Shown: positions 1 to 8,054 of the stretch, one piece after another
Position numbering within the stretch: the first letter of the stretch is position 1
Layout: the number at the start of each line of letters is the position of its first letter
NCBI RefSeq assembly: GCF_001424905.1
Contig: NZ_LMCU01000002.1
Span: 1 to 64,000, forward strand
Reading direction: 5' to 3'
From: Leifsonia sp. Root112D2
GTDB lineage: Bacteria; Actinomycetota; Actinomycetes; Actinomycetales; Microbacteriaceae
DNA: 64,000 nucleotides
The notes under the pieces: model-generated
Seen by the model: only the letters and a program-made list of their open reading frames with translations
Databases searched by the model: none
Told to the model about the DNA's origin: nothing
Made by a program: the position numbers and the translations under genes

Positions 1-103
1 CCAGGACTGGATCCACAGCTACAATCACCACAGACCCCATACCGGCATCGGCGGCAAATCACCCATCGACCGCGTTCACAACGTCAATGGGAAGAACACC
101 TAG
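1..103 (+). mobile_element. 3' end of an IS481-family transposase gene (partial, cut by window edge)
   Basis: The frame starting at base 2 reads the C-terminal end of an integrase-core (DDE) transposase: W-I-H-S-Y-N-H-H-R-P-H-T-G-I-G-G-K-S-P followed by about 13 residues and a TAG stop at 101-103. The YN..RPH...G..P..R pattern is the usual tail of IS481-type transposases. Its stop overlaps the murG stop (100-102, opposite strand), so the element sits directly against murG where murC would normally follow in a dcw cluster. The rest of the element, including catalytic residues and the other terminal repeat, lies outside the window, so whether it is intact is unknown. Confidence 0.75.
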
Positions 104-1167
104 AGCACGCTGTGGATGAGCGACACCATGCGGTCTGTGCCGTCGCGCATGCCCACGCTGGCCGCCCGCTCACCCATCGCCGCCACGGCGGCGCGGTCGC
201 CCAACAGTGCGAGCACCTCGCGCTCGACGAAATCGGGCGTGAAATTCACATCATCGACGAGGATGCCTCCCCCGGCACCGACGACTCCCGCCGCGTTGAA
301 ACGCTGCTCACCATTGCCGACCGGGTATGGGATGTACACGGCGGCGATACCGAGCGCGCTCAGCTCGCTCACGGTCGCCGCACCGGCGCGGGACACGGCG
401 AGATCCGTCACGGCGAAGGCCAGGTCCATGCGATCGCAATAGTCGATGAGGTGGTAGCCCTCGATGCCGGGGTCGGTGAGCTCCGCGAGCCCGCCCTGCA
501 CGTGCAGAACCTGCCAGCCGGCGCCCACAATGCGTTCCGCGCTCTGCCGGATGGTGCGATTGATGCGGCGCGCGCCCAGCGACCCTCCGGTCACGAGCAA
601 CAGGGGCTTCGCCGCATCGAGTCCGAACTCGGCCAGCGCCTGGGTTCGCACGGCCACGCGATCGAGGGTCTCGATCTCGCGACGCAGTGGCATTCCCACC
701 AGTCGTGCGTTGCGCAACGGTGTGCCCGCGAAGGCCACCCCGATGGCGCGCGCCGAACGGCTCCCCAGGCGGTTGGCGAGCCCCGGCTTCGCATTGGCCT
801 CGTGCACCACCAGCGGAACACCCGCTCGCTTTGCCGCGAGATAGGCCGGTGCGGAGGCGTATCCGCCGAACCCGACCACCACATCCACCTCGCGCTCGGC
901 TATCAGGGTCGTGATCTGGGCGATGGTGCGCCGCAGTCGGGGCAGAAAGGTGACGGCCGAGGCGTTCGGTCGCCGTGGAAACGGCAGCCGCGCGATGGTG
1001 AGCAGTTCATAGCCGCGCGCCGGCACGAGACGAGCCTCGAGACCCTCCGCGGTGCCGAGTACCAGGATCGTCGCATCCGGTTCGGTGTCGCGGATGCGAT
1101 CGGCCACGGCAAGCAGCGGATTGACATGGCCCGCGGTTCCCCCGCCGGCAAGAAGGTACGTCGTCAT
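100..1167 (-). CDS. murG: MurG, UDP-GlcNAc transferase (lipid II synthase)
   Basis: MurG transfers GlcNAc from UDP-GlcNAc to undecaprenyl-PP-MurNAc-pentapeptide (lipid I) on the inner face of the membrane, giving lipid II. The 355-residue protein opens with the glycine-rich donor loop GGGTAGHVNPLLA and carries the second-domain loop GGSLGARRIN near residue 195, both typical of the GT28/GT-B family, and its length is normal. Its ATG overlaps the ftsW stop as ATGA, so it is translationally coupled as the last dcw gene seen here. Its stop overlaps the stop of an oppositely oriented transposase fragment. The C-terminus looks complete, although the last few residues could have been altered by the insertion. 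Confidence 0.96.
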   Translation of the reverse strand: MTTYLLAGGGTAGHVNPLLAVADRIRDTEPDATILVLGTAEGLEARLVPARGYELLTIARLPFPRRPNASAVTFLPRLRRTIAQITTLIAEREVDVVVGFGGYASAPAYLAAKRAGVPLVVHEANAKPGLANRLGSRSARAIGVAFAGTPLRNARLVGMPLRREIETLDRVAVRTQALAEFGLDAAKPLLLVTGGSLGARRINRTIRQSAERIVGAGWQVLHVQGGLAELTDPGIEGYHLIDYCDRMDLAFAVTDLAVSRAGAATVSELSALGIAAVYIPYPVGNGEQRFNAAGVVGAGGGILVDDVNFTPDFVEREVLALLGDRAAVAAMGERAASVGMRDGTDRMVSLIHSVL

Positions 1168-2471
1168 CGGCGAACGCGTCCCCGGGCGGATGACACCGAC
1201 GCCGCAGCCGGAGGCCGCGCGGCGGTGTCACTGTCACGCGCGTAGGAGAGCACGATTCCGATGGCCACGAGTGAAGAGATCAGGGCTGTGCCACCGGCCG
1301 AGATGAGCGGCAACGGCACCCCCAAGACCGGGAACACCCCGAGCACGACGCCGATGTTCACGAGGCCCTGGCCGATGAGCCAGACCATCACGGCCGCCGT
1401 CGTGACCCGCGCCGCCGGGTCCGTGCTCGCGTGGAAGATGCGCAGGAAGGCGACGGCCAGCAGCGCGAACAGACCGAGCACGAGGATTGCGCCGATGAGC
1501 CCGAGTTCCTCCCCGATGATGGCGAAGATGAAGTCCGTGTCTGCCGACGGAAGCCAGGCCCACTTGGAATGCGAATTGCCGAGCCCCACACCGAAGACGC
1601 CGCCGGACGCGAGGGCGAAGAGTCCATTCTGTGTCTGCCAGCCCGTGCTCATGTAGTCGCTCGTGTGCGGCTGCAGGTAGCTCATGATGCGGTCCATGCG
1701 ATTCGCGCTGGTCACCACGAAGAGCAGCGCGGTGCCGCCGCCGATCAGGAATGTCACGATCAACTGGCGAAGAGGAACCCCGGCGAAGTAGAACGCACCC
1801 AGGAGAATCGCGGCCATGATCAGCACGGTGCCCAGGTCACCGCCGGCCAGCACGAGGGCTATCGCAACCCCCATGACCAGAACGGCCGGCAGTAACGTGT
1901 GACGCCATTCGGCGAGCTTGTTCTGCTTCTTGGCGAAGAACATGCCCAGCCACAGAACCATCGCGACTTTGATGGCTTCGGAGGGCTGCAGTGCGGGAAG
2001 GGAACCGATCTGCAGCCAGTTCTGGTTGCCGTTGACCTCAAGGCCCAATGGGGTTGCAACGACGAGAACCTGAAGGCCACAGGCGGCGGCAAGCGCGACC
2101 CATGCCCACCTCTTCCAGAATCGCGCAGGCAAGCGCGACGCGATCAACATCAGCGGAACGCCGATGATCGCGAACATGCCCTGTTTCATGAACTTGGCGA
2201 AGAAGTTGTTGTCGTCGATGTGCGAATCCACCGAGGAGGAGGAGAGCACCATGATGAGCCCGAAGACCACCATGAAGAGTGTGATGCCGAGCAGAAAGCC
2301 GTAATTGGCCGATTCGGCCTTGAACACGCGGCCCAGCGAAATGCGGGCCGAACCCATCGTCGTGATGGGGGGCGCCGATTCCTGGGTCGGCTTCTGCGGC
2401 GATTTCAGCGTCGCAGCTGGCCTGGGGCTTCGCACCCTAGTCGGCCTCGCCACCCGAGGCGGATTCGTCAT
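1164..2471 (-). CDS. ftsW: FtsW, SEDS-family lipid II polymerase of the divisome
   Basis: FtsW is the SEDS glycosyltransferase that polymerises lipid II at the division septum together with FtsI. After a basic, proline-rich cytoplasmic tail of about 70 residues come roughly ten hydrophobic helices. The conserved late loop appears as PLPLISAGGTALI. The start at 2471 is preferred over more upstream codons because GGGAGGT lies about 6 nt before this ATG. It overlaps the end of murD by 35 nt and ends in an ATGA overlap with murG. The protein is then 435 residues. RodA is the alternative SEDS protein, but the dcw location and FtsI partner upstream favour FtsW. Confidence 0.94.
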   Translation of the reverse strand: MTNPPRVARPTRVRSPRPAATLKSPQKPTQESAPPITTMGSARISLGRVFKAESANYGFLLGITLFMVVFGLIMVLSSSSVDSHIDDNNFFAKFMKQGMFAIIGVPLMLIASRLPARFWKRWAWVALAAACGLQVLVVATPLGLEVNGNQNWLQIGSLPALQPSEAIKVAMVLWLGMFFAKKQNKLAEWRHTLLPAVLVMGVAIALVLAGGDLGTVLIMAAILLGAFYFAGVPLRQLIVTFLIGGGTALLFVVTSANRMDRIMSYLQPHTSDYMSTGWQTQNGLFALASGGVFGVGLGNSHSKWAWLPSADTDFIFAIIGEELGLIGAILVLGLFALLAVAFLRIFHASTDPAARVTTAAVMVWLIGQGLVNIGVVLGVFPVLGVPLPLISAGGTALISSLVAIGIVLSYARDSDTAARPPAAASVSSARGRVRR

Positions 2472-3954
2472 CCGCCTCACCTCCCAGATACTCATCGACG
2501 GCAGAGGCGAAAAGACGACCGCGCTCCGCATAATCCGCGAATTGATCCATGGAGGCTGCGGCCGGCGCGAGAAGAACCGTGTCTCCCGCCCTGGCCGCTT
2601 GTCCGGCGAATCGCACCGCGGTCGGCATTACTCCCCTAGTTTCGTCGGCGTCGACCTCGAACAGGGGAAGTGTGGGCGCGTGTCGCTGGAATGCCATCCT
2701 CAGCGCTTCGCGATCGACGCCGATGAGCACCACGGCGCGCAGCCGGTCTGCGTGCCGGCTGACCAGGGCGTCGATGTCTACCCCCTTGAGCAAACCACCC
2801 GCGATCCAGATCACCGAGTCGAACGCGCGCAGCGAGGCATCCGCCGCGTGCGGGTTTGTCGCCTTCGAGTCATCGACCCAGCGGATGCCCGCCTCCTGCC
2901 TCACGATCTGGATGCGATGCGCGTCGAGACTGAACGAACCCAGGCTCTGCCTGATGATCTCCGGGCGAACACCGTAGGAGCGCACCAGGGCACTCGCGGC
3001 GAGAATGTTCGCCACGATGTGCGGCGCATCCAGCCCCGCCGCCGCAAGCTCCTCGAGCGTCGTGAGTTCGATGGCGGTGGAGAAGCGGTCTTCGAGGAAT
3101 GCCCTGTCACAGAGGATGCCGTCGACGATGCCGAGATCGCTCGGGCCCGGCACGCCGAGACCGAAGCCGATGGCACGCGCCCCCTCGGCGACATCTGCCT
3201 GCCTCACCATCTGCTCGGTCGCGGCATCCGCCCGATTGTAGACGCAGGCGACGCGCGTGTTCGCATAGATTTTGGCCTTGGCATCCCTGTACCGCTCCGC
3301 AGAGCCATGCCAGTCGATGTGATCGTCGGCAATGTTGAGGCACACACTCGAGTAGGGCGAGAGCTGACCGCCAACGTTGCGATTCACCCAGTGCAGCTGG
3401 TAGCTGGAGAGTTCGACCACGAGCACGTCGAATCCCTGCGGATCCCGAATCGCGTCGAGCACCGGTATGCCGATGTTGCCGCACGGGGCCGCCCTATACC
3501 CTGCCGCCACCAGCATGGTGGCCGTGAGCTGCACGGTGGTGGTCTTGCCGTTGGTGCCCGTGACCGCGATCCAGTCGGCCGGAGTACCGACCTTGTCGCG
3601 CAGCCGCCAGGCGAGTTCGATGTCCCCCCAGACCTCTATGCCGCGTTCCTCAGCCCACAGCAGAAGCGGGTGATCGGGGTGGAAGCCAGGTGAGACGACC
3701 AGCAGCTCAGGGTCGAATTCGACCAGCCGGGTCGGCGGTTCGCTCAGCTCGGGCGCTGTCAGGAGCTCGGCTCCGATCACCTCAAGCAGGCGAGAGCGCT
3801 CCTGGCTGGCGGCGGAGGCGACGACGAGCACATCCGCCCCCAACTCGGCAAGGGTGTCCGCCGCCGCAAATCCCGTCACGCCCAGCCCGAGAACCGCCAC
3901 CCGAAGGCCCCGCCAGTCGGAATGCCAACTCGTGAGTGTGGCAAGTCGATCCAT
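2437..3954 (-). CDS. murD: MurD, UDP-MurNAc-L-Ala:D-glutamate ligase
   Basis: MurD adds D-glutamate to UDP-MurNAc-L-alanine (or glycine), consuming ATP in the cytoplasm. The N-terminal Rossmann-like domain starts with VAVLGLGVTGFA, and the central Mur-ligase P-loop reads VTGTNGKTTT near residue 135. Length (505 residues) is normal. The chosen ATG at 3954 overlaps the mraY stop as ATGA, and the following residues DRLATLTSWHSDW look like a conserved beginning. An ATG 15 nt upstream (3969) is a possible alternative; neither has a clear Shine-Dalgarno sequence. The 3' end overlaps ftsW. Confidence 0.95.
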   Translation of the reverse strand: MDRLATLTSWHSDWRGLRVAVLGLGVTGFAAADTLAELGADVLVVASAASQERSRLLEVIGAELLTAPELSEPPTRLVEFDPELLVVSPGFHPDHPLLLWAEERGIEVWGDIELAWRLRDKVGTPADWIAVTGTNGKTTTVQLTATMLVAAGYRAAPCGNIGIPVLDAIRDPQGFDVLVVELSSYQLHWVNRNVGGQLSPYSSVCLNIADDHIDWHGSAERYRDAKAKIYANTRVACVYNRADAATEQMVRQADVAEGARAIGFGLGVPGPSDLGIVDGILCDRAFLEDRFSTAIELTTLEELAAAGLDAPHIVANILAASALVRSYGVRPEIIRQSLGSFSLDAHRIQIVRQEAGIRWVDDSKATNPHAADASLRAFDSVIWIAGGLLKGVDIDALVSRHADRLRAVVLIGVDREALRMAFQRHAPTLPLFEVDADETRGVMPTAVRFAGQAARAGDTVLLAPAAASMDQFADYAERGRLFASAVDEYLGGEADDESASGGEAD

Positions 3955-5072
3955 CAGCGCGTGAGCCATTCAAGGTAGAAGATGCCGACACCGCCCGCGA
4001 TGAGCAGGCCTGCGACGATCCAGAAACGCACGACCACCGTGATCTCCGCCCAGCCCTTGAGCTCGAAATGATGATGGATGGGGCTCATCAAAAAGATGCG
4101 TTTGCCGTGGGTCACCTTGAAGTACGCGCGCTGCACGATCACCGAGCCCGCCTCGATCACGAACAGTCCGCCGATGAGCACGAGCAGCAATTCGGTGTGG
4201 CTCAGGATCGCCAGCGCCGCTATGGCGCCACCGAGCGCGAGCGAACCCGTGTCGCCCAGGAAGATCTGCGCCGGCGAGGTGTTCCACCAGAGAAAGCCGA
4301 TGAGCGCGCCGGCGATGGCCGTGGCGATGATGGCCAGATCGATGGGGTCACGCACGTCGTAACACTTGTAGATGTTGCTCGGATCGATCTTCGAGCTGAA
4401 GCAGGACTGGATGGACTGCCAGAACCCGATGATGATGTACGCGCTGAGGGCGAGGATGGACGCCCCGCTCGCGAGGCCGTCGAGTCCGTCCGTCACGTTC
4501 ACCCCGTTGGAGGTTGCGGTGACGATGAAGTTGATCCAGATCAGGTACAGCACGTAGCCGACCACGACACCGATGGCACCGAGACCGCTCAGGGTTGCGA
4601 AGTTGAGGGGGGTGTCGCGAATGAACGACACGGCCATGGAGCCCGGCGTGTGGCCATCCGCCGCCTGCGAGGGAAAGTTGATGGCGAGCACGGCGAACAC
4701 CGTCGCGACGACCACCTGTCCGCTGACCTTGGCCCAGCCCCCGAGTCCGAGGCTGCGCTGCTTGCGCGTCTTGAGAAAGTCGTCGATGAATCCGACGATC
4801 CCGAGTCCCACCATCATGAACAACACGAGCAGGGCAGAAAGAGACGGCACATCGTTGGCGAGCAGAAGCGAGGTGAAGTAGCCGAACAGCACGGCCAGAA
4901 TGATGATGATGCCGCCCATGGTGGCGGTGCCGCGCTTGGCGTGGTGGCTCTTCGGTCCATCGTCGCGGATGAACTGCCCCCACTGCAGCTTTCTGAACAG
5001 GCGGATGAACAGCGGAGTGAGAAATAGCGTGAACGCCAGGGAGAGAGCGCCGGAGGCGAGGAGGACGATCAC
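3954..5072 (-). CDS. mraY: MraY, phospho-MurNAc-pentapeptide translocase (lipid I synthase)
   Basis: MraY transfers phospho-MurNAc-pentapeptide from the UDP-nucleotide to undecaprenyl phosphate, forming lipid I. It is a polytopic membrane enzyme with about ten helices. The signature after the first helix, GPKSHHAKRGTATMGG, and the later loop NVTDGLDGLASG are both present, as is a HHHFE-type segment near the C-terminus (PIHHHFELKG). The GTG start at 5072 is chosen because it overlaps the murF stop as GTGA and begins exactly at the first membrane helix. The longer open frame upstream lies inside murF. Predicted length is 372 residues. Confidence 0.95.
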   Translation of the reverse strand: MIVLLASGALSLAFTLFLTPLFIRLFRKLQWGQFIRDDGPKSHHAKRGTATMGGIIIILAVLFGYFTSLLLANDVPSLSALLVLFMMVGLGIVGFIDDFLKTRKQRSLGLGGWAKVSGQVVVATVFAVLAINFPSQAADGHTPGSMAVSFIRDTPLNFATLSGLGAIGVVVGYVLYLIWINFIVTATSNGVNVTDGLDGLASGASILALSAYIIIGFWQSIQSCFSSKIDPSNIYKCYDVRDPIDLAIIATAIAGALIGFLWWNTSPAQIFLGDTGSLALGGAIAALAILSHTELLLVLIGGLFVIEAGSVIVQRAYFKVTHGKRIFLMSPIHHHFELKGWAEITVVVRFWIVAGLLIAGGVGIFYLEWLTR

Positions 5073-6481
5073 GAGAACAATTCTCCCAGTCGATCGCCCA
5101 GAAACCGCAGTCCTGCGGAATTGGACGATTTCACCAGCACCGTATCGCCCGGTTTCAGAGCGTTCGAGAGGTATTCGAAGGCCTGCTCCGGCGTGTCGGC
5201 ATAGACCGACTCGCCGTCCCATGAGCCTTCGTTGATCATCGAGATGTGCATTCGGCGGGCGGCAGCGCCCACGACCACGATCCGGGCGATGTTGAGTCGC
5301 ACCGCGAGCAGCCCGATTCGGTCATGCTCCTCGCCGGAGAATTCCCCGAGTTCGCTCATTTCGCCCAGCACCGCAACGCTGCGACCGCCCGGCTCGACGA
5401 TCTGCGCGAGGGTCTTGAGCGCCGCGGCCATCGAATCGGGGCTTGCGTTGTATGCGTCGTTGATGATGGTGACACCATTCGCGCCGCCGAGAACCTCCAT
5501 GCGCCACCGTTCCGCGCGATGCACCGACTCGATGCCTGCAACGATCTGCTCGAGTGGCACACCGAGCCGGTGCGCGGCGGATGCGGCGGCCAGCGCGTTC
5601 ATCACGTGGTGCTCCCCCAGCACTCCGAATACAACGGGGCTGCTTTCTCCCGTCGGAAGGTGCAGGGTGAATGTGGTGCCGCGCGAGGTGGAGCGCACAT
5701 CGGTGGCGCGAACATCCGCTCGATCGTCAAGACCGAAGAAGAGAACGGATGCAGCCGTCTTGTCTGCCATGGATGCCACGCGCGCGTCATCGATATTGAG
5801 CACGGCCGTGTCAGTGTCGAGCAAATCGGAGACCATCTCGGTCTTCGCGACGAGAGTGGACTCGATGCCACCGAACTCGCCGGCATGGGCAAGGCCCACC
5901 TTGAGCACGATACCGACGTCGGGCCGGGCCATACGAATCAGACGCGCGATCTCACCGATACGGCTCGCCCCCATTTCGGCGACGAGGAACGCGGTGTCTT
6001 CGGTGAGCTGCAGCATGGTGAGCGGTGCGCCGACCTCGTTGTTGAATGAGGCCTGCGGAGCAACGGTGGGTCCAACACGCTCAAGGATTGCGCGCAACAG
6101 GTTCTTGGTCGTGGTCTTGCCGTTGGACCCGGTGACGGCCACGATCTTCAGCCGGCCGAGAGCACGCACGCGGGAGACCACCTCGGTGGCGAGTGCCCCC
6201 AGGGCGAGCACGGTGTCGGCCACCACGATCTGAGGCACATCGTGCTCGAGCCGGTGGTCGACGATAAGCAGCGCCGCACCGTTCTGCACGGCCTGCGGTG
6301 CGAACAGGTGACCGTCGGTGACCTCGCCGGGCTTGGCGAAGAAGATGTCGCCCGGCATCACCTCGCGAGAGTCGGTGTGCGAGAGCCCCGAGACCAGCCT
6401 GTCGTCGCTCGGTCCTGGGCTTGGCAGCAGCAACTCGCCGTCGACGGCGTGTGCGATCTCTCGCAGACTCAGCGCGATCAT
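5069..6481 (-). CDS. murF: MurF, UDP-MurNAc-tripeptide:D-Ala-D-Ala ligase
   Basis: MurF adds the D-Ala-D-Ala dipeptide to the UDP-MurNAc tripeptide, completing the cytoplasmic precursor. The protein (470 residues) has a MurF-like N-terminal domain (DSREVMPGDIFFA), a central ATP-binding loop VTGSNGKTTTKN near residue 115, and a C-terminal domain with INDAYNASPDSM. The SNGKTTTKN variant is characteristic of MurF within the Mur ligases. It starts with ATG in an ATGA overlap with murE and ends in a GTGA overlap with mraY. Confidence 0.95.
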   Translation of the reverse strand: MIALSLREIAHAVDGELLLPSPGPSDDRLVSGLSHTDSREVMPGDIFFAKPGEVTDGHLFAPQAVQNGAALLIVDHRLEHDVPQIVVADTVLALGALATEVVSRVRALGRLKIVAVTGSNGKTTTKNLLRAILERVGPTVAPQASFNNEVGAPLTMLQLTEDTAFLVAEMGASRIGEIARLIRMARPDVGIVLKVGLAHAGEFGGIESTLVAKTEMVSDLLDTDTAVLNIDDARVASMADKTAASVLFFGLDDRADVRATDVRSTSRGTTFTLHLPTGESSPVVFGVLGEHHVMNALAAASAAHRLGVPLEQIVAGIESVHRAERWRMEVLGGANGVTIINDAYNASPDSMAAALKTLAQIVEPGGRSVAVLGEMSELGEFSGEEHDRIGLLAVRLNIARIVVVGAAARRMHISMINEGSWDGESVYADTPEQAFEYLSNALKPGDTVLVKSSNSAGLRFLGDRLGELFS

Positions 6482-8034
6482 TCCAGCAACCCCGCTTTGC
6501 GCAGCGCGAGCCGCGCATCCTCACGAGCCGAGTAGGGCAGGTGCTCACCGGCGACTTCACGGTAGTCCTCGTGGCCGGGGCCCGCGTACAGCAGCACGTC
6601 GCCATCGTGGGCGAGCGAGAGCGCGTGCCGGAACGCGGCACGCACATCCGCAATCTCGTACAGTTCCAGCTCGGGGACCGCGTGCCTGGCGCCCTCGATC
6701 AGGGTTCTGCGAATCGCCGCGGGGTCTTCGGTGCGCGGATGAAAGTCGGTGATGACGAGCACGTCGGAGCCACGCGCGGCTATCGCCCCCATGTCGGTGC
6801 GCTTGGTGGTGTCCCTGTCGCCGTCGGCGCCGAACATCATGATGATGCGGCCATCGGTGACCTTGCGCAGCGAAGCGAGAGTGGCCAGAAAGGCGTCGGG
6901 CGTGTGGCCGTAGTCGATGAATACCGCGGGCCCCTTCTCGCCGGAGACCCGCTCAAGCCGCCCCGGAATGAAGACGTCGATGCCGCCATCCCTCTGCAGG
7001 CTGTGGGCGATCGCCTCAACGTCGAATCCGGATTCGACAAGCATGACGATGGCCAGTGCGGCATTCGCCGCCATGTAGGCGCCGGGCAGCGGAATGCTGC
7101 TGGTGAGGCTGCGGCCATCCGGTCCGTCGAGTACGAATGCGGTCTGTCCGAGGCTCTCGCTGGTCACCGTGACCGTCCAGTCGGCGTCGCCGCCCGGTGA
7201 GGTCGACAGCGTGGTGACCGGGATTCGTGAGGCCGCCGCGATGCGCCGCCCCCAGTCCGAGTCCACCGTCACGACGGCCCGACGCGAGCGATCAGGCTGG
7301 AACAACGCGAGCTTCGCCTCGAAGTAGTCCTCCATCGCCGCGTAGTCGTCGAGATGATCGTGGCTGAGATTGGTGAAACCGGCGACGTCGAAGACCAGCC
7401 CGTCGATGCGGTGCCGGCTCAGCGCCTGAGCCGAGACTTCCACGGCGGCGGCCCGCACATTCTCTTCACGCATTCGCGCCAGCAGCGCGTGGAGTTCGCT
7501 CGCCTCCGGCGTCGTGAGGTTGCTGGTGACGGCCACATCGCCGACCCGGCGCTCCGCGGTGGAACTGAGCCCGGAGACGACACCGAGCTGGGTGAGAATG
7601 GCGTTCAGCACGTAGACGACGCTCGTCTTGCCATTCGTTCCAGTCACCGCGAACAGGGTGGCGGGGTTCTCGTCAGTGCGATAGATCCAGGCGGAGACTG
7701 CGCCGAGCGCGACGCGGGCATCCGGCGTCACAATGATCGGAAGGCCACTGTCCGCGGCGAGTCTCGCGCCTTCTTCATCGGTCAGGATGGCGGTTGCTCC
7801 GGACTCGCGGGCGGCTGCGGCAAAGCTGGCGCCGTGCGTGTGGCGCCCGGGAACACCTACGTAGAGATCGCCCGGCTGCACCGCACCCGAGCTCAACGAG
7901 ACGCCACTGACCTCGACGCCGTCGAGCGAGCCGCGATTGTCGAGCTCGAAGGCCGCGACGAGCTCGGCCAGTGATCGAACGACGGGATGCTCGGGGCGCA
8001 GCGCCTGAGACACCGATGCGGTCACGGGACTCAC
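6478..8034 (-). CDS. murE: MurE, UDP-MurNAc-dipeptide ligase adding the third stem-peptide residue
   Basis: MurE adds the third amino acid to UDP-MurNAc-L-Ala-D-Glu. The protein (518 residues) has the usual three domains, with the P-loop VTGTNGKTSVV around residues 130-140 and YGHTPDAF near 375-382. At the position of the meso-diaminopimelate-recognition motif DNPR, it reads D430-F-H-P-R434 inside ITDFHPRTEDP. The arginine is kept but DN is replaced by FH, which argues for a substrate other than meso-DAP. Microbacteriaceae with B-type peptidoglycan use diaminobutyrate, ornithine, lysine or homoserine at this position; which one is used here is not visible. Its ATG is 20 nt downstream of the ftsI stop; its stop overlaps murF. 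Confidence 0.95.
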   Translation of the reverse strand: MSPVTASVSQALRPEHPVVRSLAELVAAFELDNRGSLDGVEVSGVSLSSGAVQPGDLYVGVPGRHTHGASFAAAARESGATAILTDEEGARLAADSGLPIIVTPDARVALGAVSAWIYRTDENPATLFAVTGTNGKTSVVYVLNAILTQLGVVSGLSSTAERRVGDVAVTSNLTTPEASELHALLARMREENVRAAAVEVSAQALSRHRIDGLVFDVAGFTNLSHDHLDDYAAMEDYFEAKLALFQPDRSRRAVVTVDSDWGRRIAAASRIPVTTLSTSPGGDADWTVTVTSESLGQTAFVLDGPDGRSLTSSIPLPGAYMAANAALAIVMLVESGFDVEAIAHSLQRDGGIDVFIPGRLERVSGEKGPAVFIDYGHTPDAFLATLASLRKVTDGRIIMMFGADGDRDTTKRTDMGAIAARGSDVLVITDFHPRTEDPAAIRRTLIEGARHAVPELELYEIADVRAAFRHALSLAHDGDVLLYAGPGHEDYREVAGEHLPYSAREDARLALRKAGLLE

Positions 8035-8054
8035 TTTCTACGTATGCGGAAGGT

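Noticed and set aside
5072..5222. N-terminal extension of mraY upstream of the GTG
   Set aside because: It lies inside murF, is not membrane-like or conserved-looking, and the GTGA overlap gives a better start.
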